From the NCBI GenBank assembly GCA_021792485.1, contig JAJYUO010000084.1:1-5624 (forward strand): a stretch of 5,624 nt of DNA. The letters are read 5' to 3'. The translations under genes and the position numbers were made by a program. This DNA is from Thermoplasmata archaeon (GTDB lineage Archaea > Thermoplasmatota > Thermoplasmata > Lutacidiplasmatales > UBA184). The notes under the pieces were generated by a model. That model had not been told where the DNA came from. It did no database searches and saw only the letters and a list, made by a program, of their open reading frames with translations. Positions 1-5,372 of this stretch are shown here, piece by piece (within the stretch, counting starts at the first letter, position 1; the number at the start of each line of letters is the position of its first letter).

Positions 1-1
1 A

Positions 2-124
2 TCCTATCATCCCAGCCCGCAGAACACGAACACACGCAAGCTCACCCACGCCATGCTGGTCGAACTGCTGGAACGCATCCGCTCCGGCTACACCCGGGTA
101 CCCGCCTCAATGGGAGCGCGGTGA
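2..124 (+). CDS. Uracil-DNA glycosylase, family 5 (UDGb-like), C-terminal fragment
   Basis: This is the last 40 codons of a gene that begins left of the window, read in frame 2 and ending at TGA 122-124. The visible protein starts SYHPSPQNTN and continues with a K-L-T turn and an amphipathic final helix containing MLVELLERI. A Y-H-P-S-P-x-N-T segment followed by a (T-G-R)-L-T turn and a last helix is how I remember family 4/5 uracil-DNA glycosylases ending. The H-P-S-x-x-N part is the second active-site motif, which contacts the flipped base and DNA. The family removes uracil, and in UDGb also deaminated purines, from DNA to start base excision repair. The usual T-G-R-L-T appears here as T-R-K-L-T. 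The iron-sulfur cysteines and first motif lie outside the window, so the subfamily is uncertain. The stop lies 6 nt before the next gene's start, in the same frame. Confidence 0.7.
   Translation, partial: SYHPSPQNTNTRKLTHAMLVELLERIRSGYTRVPASMGAR
120..124 (+). promoter_or_regulatory. Shine-Dalgarno-like GGTGA before tgtA
   Basis: GGTGA matches part of the sequence complementary to the archaeal 16S rRNA 3' end (AGGAGGTGA). It lies 6 nt upstream of the ATG at 131. It overlaps the TGA stop of the upstream glycosylase gene, so a ribosome terminating there is already placed to restart on tgtA, which suggests translational coupling. Confidence 0.5.
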
Positions 125-130
125 ACGGGA

Positions 131-2077
131 ATGGGCGACTTCGAGCTCCTTGAGCGCGACGGGCTTGCACGGGTCGGCCGGCTCTCGACCCCTCGGGGCC
201 CGCTCGAGACCCCCGCGTTGCTTCCTGTGGTACATCCCGATCCCCGCCGGCAACCGATCCCCCCTCGCGAGATCCGGCAGCGGTTCGGGTTGAACGCGCT
301 CATCACGTCGTCCTACATCACCTACCGCAGCCCGGAGCTCAAGGAGCGGGCGCTCGCCGCGGGGATTCACGCGCTGATCGATTTCGACGGCCCCGTGATG
401 ACCGACTCGGGAGCGTTCCAGCAGCACGCCTACGGTCACGTGGAAGTCGGCCCGACCGAGATCCTCGAGTTCCAGAACCGTATCGGATCCGACATCGCGA
501 CGGTGCTCGACGTCTTCGTCGAGCCGTCCGCGGATCACCAAGAGGCGGAGGCGGGCGTGCGGCTCACCTCGGAACGGGCCCGCGCCGCTCGGAAGAGCCG
601 GGAGGGACTGCTGGCCGTGCCGGTGCAAGGGGGTCCGTACGCCGACCTCCGCGCCGAGTCCGCGATCGCGGCGAGCGCGGTAGGAGACGTCCTCGCGGTC
701 GGCGGAGTGGTGCCGCTCCTCGAGCAATATCGGTTCGCGGAGCTTGCCGACGTCATCGCCGCCGCACGACCCCATCTCTCCCCGGCCGGCGTCGTTCACC
801 TGTTCGGGACCGGGCACCCGATGACGTTCGCGTTCGCCGCCCTCTTCGGCATCGATCTCTACGATTCGTCGGCGTACCACAAGTTCGCTCGAAGGAACCG
901 GCTGTTGCTACCGGACGGGACCGTCGCCCTCGATCAGGTTCGAGAGAACTGGTGCCGGTGCGCTCTCTGCGACGAGACGCCGCTGACCAAAGTTGCGACG
1001 CTCCCCGATCCCGAGCGCGAGGTCGCGCTCGCGCGCCACAACCTTCTCGTCAGCGCCGAAGAAATGGCCCGCGTCCGCCAGTCGATCCGCGACGGAACGC
1101 TCTGGGAGCTCGCCGAGCGCCGATCGACCGGCCATCCCGCGCTCTTGGCCGGACTCCGAACCCTCAAGGACCATCGCACCATCTTCCGGTCGACCGAACC
1201 CGAGAGCCGGCGTACCTACCGGGAGACGGGTCTCGACAGCTTCCGCCGGCCGGCGGCGGACCGATGGCGCGAGCGCCTCGATCGGGCCTTTCCGTCCTCC
1301 GACCTCTCCCCTCCGACCCTCCGACGCGTTCCTCTCGAGCCGAGCTATCTCGCGCGAATTCCTCCGAGCGACGACACGGGCGCTCCGATCCCGTGGCATT
1401 GTCCGACCCCGTTCGGATCGACGCCGATCGAGCTGATCGAGACCTATCCCGTGGGGCCCGCGCTCGCCGAGGCCGAGTTCGCTACCGGGCCGGGGCTCGG
1501 TCGCCGGGGAACCCAGGTCTTCGACGATGTGGCGCGGGCGATGGGCCGGGAATATCCCTGGGACCGAGACTGGGTCCCGGAGTGGACCCGGCGCCAGGTC
1601 GTGGCGCTCCTTCGCTTCCGCTACGGGAACGAGGTCGCGAGCGAAATCCCGATGGCGGCTTGGCTCGGCGAGCGCTCGCGGCGCACGGGGCGCTTACGAT
1701 GGATCCGGGCGGGCGACCGGGTGCTCTTCCAAATCGGAAACGATGGAATCCCCCGTCCGACGTTCGCCGGAGCCGAGTGGCTGGCCGGGGTGCTCCCCTG
1801 CGACCGGGAACGCGTCGTGGTCGACGCCGATGCGGCCTCGTTCGTCGGCGAGGGACGCAGCCTGTTCGCCCGCTTCGTTCGATCGGCCGACCCGACGCTC
1901 GTCCCGGGATGCACGGCCCTGCTCGTCGACCCGGACGGGGCGTTGCTCGCCGTCGGTCGGCTCCTCCTCGCTCCCCATGAGATGCGGGTGATGCGCCGGG
2001 GGATCGCGGCACGGGTCACGGCCCATCGGCACGCTCCGGCCACCGTGATCGAGGAGGGGGGATCCGACGAGCTTTAA
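131..2077 (+). CDS. tgtA: Archaeosine tRNA-guanine transglycosylase (ArcTGT) with PUA domain
   Basis: A 648-residue enzyme that exchanges guanine-15 in the tRNA D-loop for preQ0, the first tRNA-bound step of archaeosine synthesis. The TIM-barrel catalytic domain covers about residues 1-340. M-T-D-S-G at 90-94 holds D92 (general base or acid), and DLYDSSAY at 242-249 holds D245, aligned with the nucleophile D249 of the Pyrococcus enzyme. V-Q-G-G is at 165-168 and GGVVPLLE at 191-198. The structural zinc site is C275, C277, C280 and H303. Accessory C1 and C2 domains follow; ELIETYPVG near 434-442 is a C1 landmark. A PUA domain at about 561-638 (VVVDADAASFVGEG, then LLAVGRLLL) grips the acceptor stem. 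The Pyrococcus enzyme is about 580 residues, so this one is somewhat long; the extra length appears to lie in the C1/C2 region. ATG 131 is the first in-frame start after the upstream stop. All catalytic and zinc residues are present. Confidence 0.96.
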   Translation: MGDFELLERDGLARVGRLSTPRGPLETPALLPVVHPDPRRQPIPPREIRQRFGLNALITSSYITYRSPELKERALAAGIHALIDFDGPVMTDSGAFQQHAYGHVEVGPTEILEFQNRIGSDIATVLDVFVEPSADHQEAEAGVRLTSERARAARKSREGLLAVPVQGGPYADLRAESAIAASAVGDVLAVGGVVPLLEQYRFAELADVIAAARPHLSPAGVVHLFGTGHPMTFAFAALFGIDLYDSSAYHKFARRNRLLLPDGTVALDQVRENWCRCALCDETPLTKVATLPDPEREVALARHNLLVSAEEMARVRQSIRDGTLWELAERRSTGHPALLAGLRTLKDHRTIFRSTEPESRRTYRETGLDSFRRPAADRWRERLDRAFPSSDLSPPTLRRVPLEPSYLARIPPSDDTGAPIPWHCPTPFGSTPIELIETYPVGPALAEAEFATGPGLGRRGTQVFDDVARAMGREYPWDRDWVPEWTRRQVVALLRFRYGNEVASEIPMAAWLGERSRRTGRLRWIRAGDRVLFQIGNDGIPRPTFAGAEWLAGVLPCDRERVVVDADAASFVGEGRSLFARFVRSADPTLVPGCTALLVDPDGALLAVGRLLLAPHEMRVMRRGIAARVTAHRHAPATVIEEGGSDEL

Positions 2078-2078
2078 G
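2073..2078 (+). promoter_or_regulatory. TATA-like element before the 76-residue gene
   Basis: TTTAAG stands out as AT-rich in very GC-rich DNA, with purine-rich sequence just upstream (GACGAG) where a BRE would lie. Its centre is about 29 nt before the ATG at 2105. That would place an archaeal transcription start within a few bases of the start codon. No Shine-Dalgarno sequence lies at a working distance: the nearest GAGGG, at 2087-2091, is 13 nt from the ATG. A leaderless transcript is therefore plausible. The element includes the tgtA stop codon TAA, so its AT content could be incidental. Confidence 0.35.
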
Positions 2079-2104
2079 GCCCGCTCGAGGGTCCTACAAC
2101 ACCG

Positions 2105-2335
2105 ATGACCCGGACGTTCCTCCTCCTTCAGCTCGACAGCGAGGGGGCACCCTACTCCGACATCGCCGACGTCCTGCAGAACATGGGCTTCCGGCCCGAG
2201 ATCCGGGGATACGACTTCGTCTACGACTGGGGGCGGAGGATCACCGTGCCGGAGTCGCTCGATCTCGCCGACCGCATCCACGCTGCGCTTCACGGGAAGC
2301 GGGTGGGCTTCCGCATCGAGACCACCGATGACTGA
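2105..2335 (+). CDS. Uncharacterised 76-residue protein between tgtA and kae1
   Basis: I do not recognise the family. The protein is small, soluble and acidic at both ends, with no signal peptide, membrane segment, cysteine or metal-site cluster. The sequence suggests a compact alpha/beta fold: strand TFLLLQLD (4-11), helix YSDIADVLQNMG (17-28), strand around GYDFVYDWG (35-43) with a striking aromatic run, strand RITV (45-48), helix SLDLADRIHAAL (51-62) and strand VGFRIET (67-73). This ordering would suit a ferredoxin-like or ACT-like domain, but that is inference. ATG 2105 is the only start codon in frame after the stop at 2075-2077. The gene lies 27 nt after tgtA and 39 nt before kae1, in the same direction, so a role with tRNA modification is possible by context only. 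It does not resemble the KEOPS subunit Pcc1 as I know it. Codon bias matches the neighbours, which favours a real gene. Confidence 0.8.
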   Translation: MTRTFLLLQLDSEGAPYSDIADVLQNMGFRPEIRGYDFVYDWGRRITVPESLDLADRIHAALHGKRVGFRIETTDD

Positions 2336-2378
2336 ACGCGAGCTCCGCTCGGGGCGCGTCGCGCGGAGGGCTCGGTGA
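2328..2378 (+). CDS. Possible 16-codon linker ORF coupling to kae1
   Basis: A tiny ORF (MTERELRSGRVARRAR) starts at an ATG overlapping the stop of the 76-residue gene (ATGACTGA, 2328-2335). It ends at a TGA overlapping the kae1 GTG start (GTGA, 2375-2378). Both junctions are classic coupling overlaps and the ORF fills the gap exactly. It has no Shine-Dalgarno of its own. Its arginine-rich composition is what GC-rich DNA gives by chance. I list it as a weak candidate; its product, if made, has no recognisable function. Confidence 0.15.
   Translation: MTERELRSGRVARRAR
2365..2369 (+). promoter_or_regulatory. Shine-Dalgarno GGAGG of kae1
   Basis: GGAGG lies 5 nt upstream of GTG 2375 and supports that start codon. 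No TATA-like sequence is visible 20-40 nt before the GTG, so kae1 appears to be translated from a longer message, unlike the genes on either side. Confidence 0.65.
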
Positions 2379-3388
2379 CCGTCCTCGGGATCGAGTCGAC
2401 CGCGCATACCTGCTCGATCGGCATCGTCGACTCACGCGCGAAGGTCCTCGCGCTCGCGGGAGACATGTATCGTCCCCCGAAAGGCGGGATCCACCCCCGC
2501 GAGGCCGCGAACCACCATGTCGAGCTCCTCCCCCGGCTTCTCGAGCGCGCGCTCGGCGACTCCCACATATCCCCGAAGGAGATCGACGGGATCGCGTTCG
2601 CGCAGGGACCGGGCCTCGGACCGTGCCTGCGCGCCGGTGCCACCGTCGCGCGCACGCTCGCCCTCGCCTGGGACCGTCCGCTCCTTCCCGTGAACCATTG
2701 CGTCTCGCACATCGAGATCGCGCGGGTGCTCAGCGGTCTAGACGACCCGATCCTTCTCTATGCCAGCGGCGGCAACACGCAGGTCATCGCCTATGGGCGA
2801 GGCCGCTATCGGGTACTCGGCGAAACGATCGACGTGGGAATCGGGAACTTCCTCGACAAGCTGTGGATCGCCCTGGGGGGGACGTTTCCCGGCGGACCGC
2901 AGCTCGAGGCCGAGGCCCAGAAAGGCTCGGAGCTTCACCCGCTCCCGTACTCCGTGCACGGGATGGATGTCGCCTTTTCCGGACTCCTCACCGCCAGCCT
3001 CGCCCTCGCGGACCGGGGGGTCTCGCGGCCCGACCTCGCCTTCTCCGTCGAGACGACCGCCTACGCGATGCTTACGGAGATCACCGAGCGCGCGCTCGCC
3101 CATCGGCAGATGAAGCATGTGGTGCTGGGCGGAGGGGTCGCCTGCAACGAGCGGCTCCGCAGCATGGTCCGGGCCATGGTCGAGGAGCGCGGCGGCACGA
3201 TGTTCGCTCCGCCGCGAAACCTGTGCGTCGACAACGGTGCGATGATCGCCTGGACCGGCGAGCTCGCGCTTCGCAGCCACCTCGCCGTCGGAATTCCCGA
3301 GTCGGCCGTCGACCCGCGCCAGCGAACGGACAAGGTCCTCGCCCCGTGGCGAGAGCGGGGCGCCGAACGGCTCCCCGAGGTTAACTAG
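2375..3388 (+). CDS. kae1: Kae1, KEOPS catalytic subunit for tRNA t6A37
   Basis: A 337-residue ASKHA-fold protein of the Kae1/TsaD/Qri7 family. It transfers the threonylcarbamoyl group from threonylcarbamoyl-AMP to A37 of ANN-decoding tRNAs within the KEOPS complex (Kae1, Bud32, Cgi121, Pcc1). The archaeal N-terminus LGIESTAHT is at 4-12. Metal ligands are H108 and H112 in NHCVSHIE (107-114) and D286 in CVDNGAMIA (284-292). Nucleotide-site segments are YASGGNT (129-135), GETIDVGIGN (149-158), FPGGP (171-175) and LGGGVACNERLR (251-262). All fit known Kae1 proteins in order and spacing. The stretch DKLWIALG (161-168) departs from the usual D-x-x-A-R-x-L-G. The protein stops after the Kae1 domain, so Bud32 is not fused here as it is in some euryarchaea and must be encoded elsewhere. 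GTG 2375 is the only start codon in frame after the stop at 2333-2335. Confidence 0.96.
   Translation: MTVLGIESTAHTCSIGIVDSRAKVLALAGDMYRPPKGGIHPREAANHHVELLPRLLERALGDSHISPKEIDGIAFAQGPGLGPCLRAGATVARTLALAWDRPLLPVNHCVSHIEIARVLSGLDDPILLYASGGNTQVIAYGRGRYRVLGETIDVGIGNFLDKLWIALGGTFPGGPQLEAEAQKGSELHPLPYSVHGMDVAFSGLLTASLALADRGVSRPDLAFSVETTAYAMLTEITERALAHRQMKHVVLGGGVACNERLRSMVRAMVEERGGTMFAPPRNLCVDNGAMIAWTGELALRSHLAVGIPESAVDPRQRTDKVLAPWRERGAERLPEVN
3381..3387 (+). promoter_or_regulatory. TATA-like element before the reductase gene
   Basis: TTAACTA is AT-rich in an otherwise GC-rich stretch and is centred 25 nt before GTG 3409, the distance expected between an archaeal TATA box and the transcription start. 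The bases just before the GTG (CCCCGGACC) contain no Shine-Dalgarno, so a leaderless message is likely if this promoter is real. The element overlaps the end of kae1, including most of its TAG stop. Confidence 0.4.
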
Positions 3389-3408
3389 CCATCCCGGCTC
3401 CCCGGACC

Positions 3409-4638
3409 GTGGAGACCGTCGACGTCCTGGTGGTCGGTTCGGGGCCCGCCGGCGCGACCGCGGCCTATCACCTCGCCCGCGCCGGATACGATGTTCGGGT
3501 CCTCGAGGAGCACCCGCACGTCGGCCGGCCGGTACAGTGCGCCGGTCTGGTGTCCCAACGAGCCCTGGAGCTCGCCGGTACGCGCGACGCGGTGCGCCGC
3601 CCCATCCACGGTGCGGCGGTCTTCGGGCCATCGGGTGGCTCCATCGAGTTCCGAGCCCCGGAACCCCGTGCCTATGCGATCGACCGAGCCGCCCTCGACG
3701 TCGGGCTCGCGGAGCGCGCGGTTCGGGCCGGGGCCCGGATCGAGACGGGGGTACGGTTCGATCGCCGCCGAGAGGAGCGCGACGGGCGCGTCATCGTCGA
3801 GACGACCCGGGACGGGACGGCGGCAGCCGAGTACGCGGCCCGCATCGTCATCGGCGCCGACGGCGTGGCGAGCGCGGTCGCGCGCGCCTTTCGCCTGCGC
3901 CGGCCGGTCGAGATCCTCCCGGCGTTCGAAGCCGAGTTCGGCCAAAGCCCGGGCGATCCCGACCGAGTCGAGGTCTACCTGTCCCGCACGTTCGCTCCCG
4001 GTCTCTTCGGCTGGTGGATTCCCGACGGTGCCGGCGGGGCGAGGGTCGGTGTCGCGGTGAACGCGGATGGGACGAGCGCACGACGTTACTACGACCGCAT
4101 GCTCGAGTTCCTCACCCGGCGGTTTGGCGCACCGCTCGCGAGCCCGACCGGGTACCTCGCGTCGGGGATCCCGATCGGAAACGTTCCGCGGACCTACGGG
4201 GACCGCGTCCTCTTGGTCGGCGACGCGGCCGGCCAGGTGAAGCCGTTGAGCGGCGGGGGAATCTATACCGGCATGCGATGCGCGGAGATCGCCGCGAAGG
4301 TCGCGGCCGATGCCCTCGGCGCCGAGGACCTCGCGTCGCACCGCCTCGCCGCATACGATCGTGCGTGGCGGAGCGAGTTCGGCGACGAGTTCGGGCGGGC
4401 TCTCGCGCTCCGGCGGATCTTCACGCGGCTATCCGACGCGGACTTCGACCGGTTGATCGAGACGTTGCGGACTTCCGAGCTGCTCGGAACGATCGTTGCC
4501 TTCGGCGACATCGACTTCCCGACGCACGTCGCGCGCCGCCTGCTCGCTTCGTCGCCGTCGTTGGTGCGCCTGATGCCGAAGGCGCTGGGGGCCTGGTTGC
4601 GGCCTCGTTCGGAGTATCAGATCCCCGATCTGGCGTGA
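3409..4638 (+). CDS. Geranylgeranyl reductase family FAD-dependent oxidoreductase
   Basis: A 409-residue flavoprotein of the geranylgeranyl reductase (GGR) family, which in archaea saturates double bonds of geranylgeranyl chains in ether lipids or their precursors at the membrane. The N-terminal Rossmann motif is G10-x-G12-x-x-G15 (VVGSGPAG), with E33 at the end of the second strand to bind the adenosine ribose. The family's conserved cysteine is in QCAGLV (C44). AIDRAALD (90-97) and IGADG (148-152) are further FAD-fold landmarks. FGWWIP (200-205) followed by G-rich GAGGARVG stands where GGRs carry a Y-x-W-x-F-P substrate motif. The second FAD motif is GDAAGQVKPLSGGGIYTG (271-288), very typical of archaeal GGRs. 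Length is normal and no transmembrane segment is needed. GTG 3409 is the only in-frame start after TAA 3382-3384, and it leaves the expected short lead before the Rossmann strand. The exact substrate (phospholipid, geranylgeranyl-PP or another prenyl chain) cannot be told from sequence. Confidence 0.92.
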   Translation: METVDVLVVGSGPAGATAAYHLARAGYDVRVLEEHPHVGRPVQCAGLVSQRALELAGTRDAVRRPIHGAAVFGPSGGSIEFRAPEPRAYAIDRAALDVGLAERAVRAGARIETGVRFDRRREERDGRVIVETTRDGTAAAEYAARIVIGADGVASAVARAFRLRRPVEILPAFEAEFGQSPGDPDRVEVYLSRTFAPGLFGWWIPDGAGGARVGVAVNADGTSARRYYDRMLEFLTRRFGAPLASPTGYLASGIPIGNVPRTYGDRVLLVGDAAGQVKPLSGGGIYTGMRCAEIAAKVAADALGAEDLASHRLAAYDRAWRSEFGDEFGRALALRRIFTRLSDADFDRLIETLRTSELLGTIVAFGDIDFPTHVARRLLASSPSLVRLMPKALGAWLRPRSEYQIPDLA

Positions 4639-5372
4639 CGGCGCGTACGGCGGAAGTAGGCGTATGCCCCCACCCCCGTGAGCACAAACGCCCCCGCGAG
4701 GATTGCGTAGAGCGCGATGTCGAACGAGGAGCCATAGACCTGGATCGAGGTCTCGGGAAGGAGGCCCGAGACGTTCAGGATCTGGAGGGAACGGCTCGTG
4801 AGCTGCGTCGTACCGTTCGGTCCCGCCGTCGCTTCGGCCCACGCCGTATCGGAGAACCAGCCGCGAGATTCGAGAACGTAGGCGGTACCGTTCGACCCGA
4901 CGAATCGCAGCGCGAAACGGACCGCATAGGCGCCGAGGGGGGTCGCGCTCGAGGTCGTGACGCCTACGCTGCCGCGCGGGACAATGCTCGCGCCAGGAGC
5001 AAGGCTCGGCCACGTGAAGTTCGCCCAGAGTCCGGAGGAGCTCGGCGTGACCAGGAGGGGAGGGTCGGATAAGGTTCCCGAGCCGCTCGCGCCCCCCGGG
5101 AACGCGCTGTAGTTGTAGAGTTGGAGGGAGAGCGAAATCGCTCGGATCGTCCCGTTGAGAGGATTGCTGAGCGTGAAGCCAAGCGTGCCCGAACCGCCCG
5201 CGGTGAGGCCCGGAGCCGAGATGTTGCCGACGAATCGGCTTCCGAGAGCCACGGGGAGTGTCGGGTTCGGGGCCGCGGAGGCAGCGGGAACCGTCAGGAC
5301 GGCCACGGAGACGAACGCCGCAATGGCCCACGCCGCCACCCGGCGGCGGGCGCCGTCGACCGGCTTACGCAC
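4617..5372 (-). CDS. Secreted, C-terminally anchored, sequon-rich surface protein
   Basis: No named family recognised. From GTG 5372 the product is 251 residues. It has a signal peptide (basic R9-R11, hydrophobic core about 12-28, likely cleavage after ASA at 31-33), an ectodomain of about 185 residues, one transmembrane helix at about 219-240 (ILAGAFVLTGVGAYAYF) and a basic tail RRTRRHAR. This predicts an outside domain anchored at its C-terminus. The ectodomain is rich in G, S, T and beta-strand patterns. An N-terminal stretch of the form SAPGLTAGGSGTLGFTLSN recalls the Ig-like CARDB/NEW3 domains of archaeal envelope proteins, but this is a loose likeness. Seven N-glycosylation sequons (N50, N73, N87, N118, N161, N186, N200) and no cysteines fit an extracellular glycoprotein. 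An in-frame start at 5483 would add 37 residues and put the signal peptide deep inside the protein; GTG 5372 has a strong Shine-Dalgarno and is preferred. Its last 22 bases overlap the reductase gene on the other strand. Confidence 0.82.
   Translation of the reverse strand: MRKPVDGARRRVAAWAIAAFVSVAVLTVPAASAAPNPTLPVALGSRFVGNISAPGLTAGGSGTLGFTLSNPLNGTIRAISLSLQLYNYSAFPGGASGSGTLSDPPLLVTPSSSGLWANFTWPSLAPGASIVPRGSVGVTTSSATPLGAYAVRFALRFVGSNGTAYVLESRGWFSDTAWAEATAGPNGTTQLTSRSLQILNVSGLLPETSIQVYGSSFDIALYAILAGAFVLTGVGAYAYFRRTRRHARSGI

Noticed and set aside
107..880. 257-residue minus-strand open frame opposite tgtA
   Set aside because: Antisense shadow of the tgtA catalytic domain; charged, repetitive composition and no domain.
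952..1980. 342-residue plus-strand open frame inside tgtA
   Set aside because: Alternative frame of tgtA. The tgtA frame carries the zinc site and PUA motifs across the same bases.
2738..3631. 297-residue minus-strand open frame opposite kae1
   Set aside because: Antisense shadow of kae1 and the reductase start, arginine/glycine/proline-rich, with no motif or start signal.
3385..4341. 318-residue minus-strand open frame opposite the reductase
   Set aside because: It mirrors the reductase codons, has low-complexity composition and no recognisable domain. The plus-strand reductase motifs are unambiguous.
3537..5072. 511-residue plus-strand open frame
   Set aside because: It lies over the reductase and the surface-protein gene in another frame and its product is R/P/G-rich with no motif. 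Long shadow frames are expected in such GC-rich coding DNA.
4429..5331. 300-residue minus-strand open frame overlapping the surface-protein gene
   Set aside because: The competing frame has no signal peptide, membrane helix or family motif. The chosen frame has all the features of a secreted protein plus a strong ribosome-binding site.
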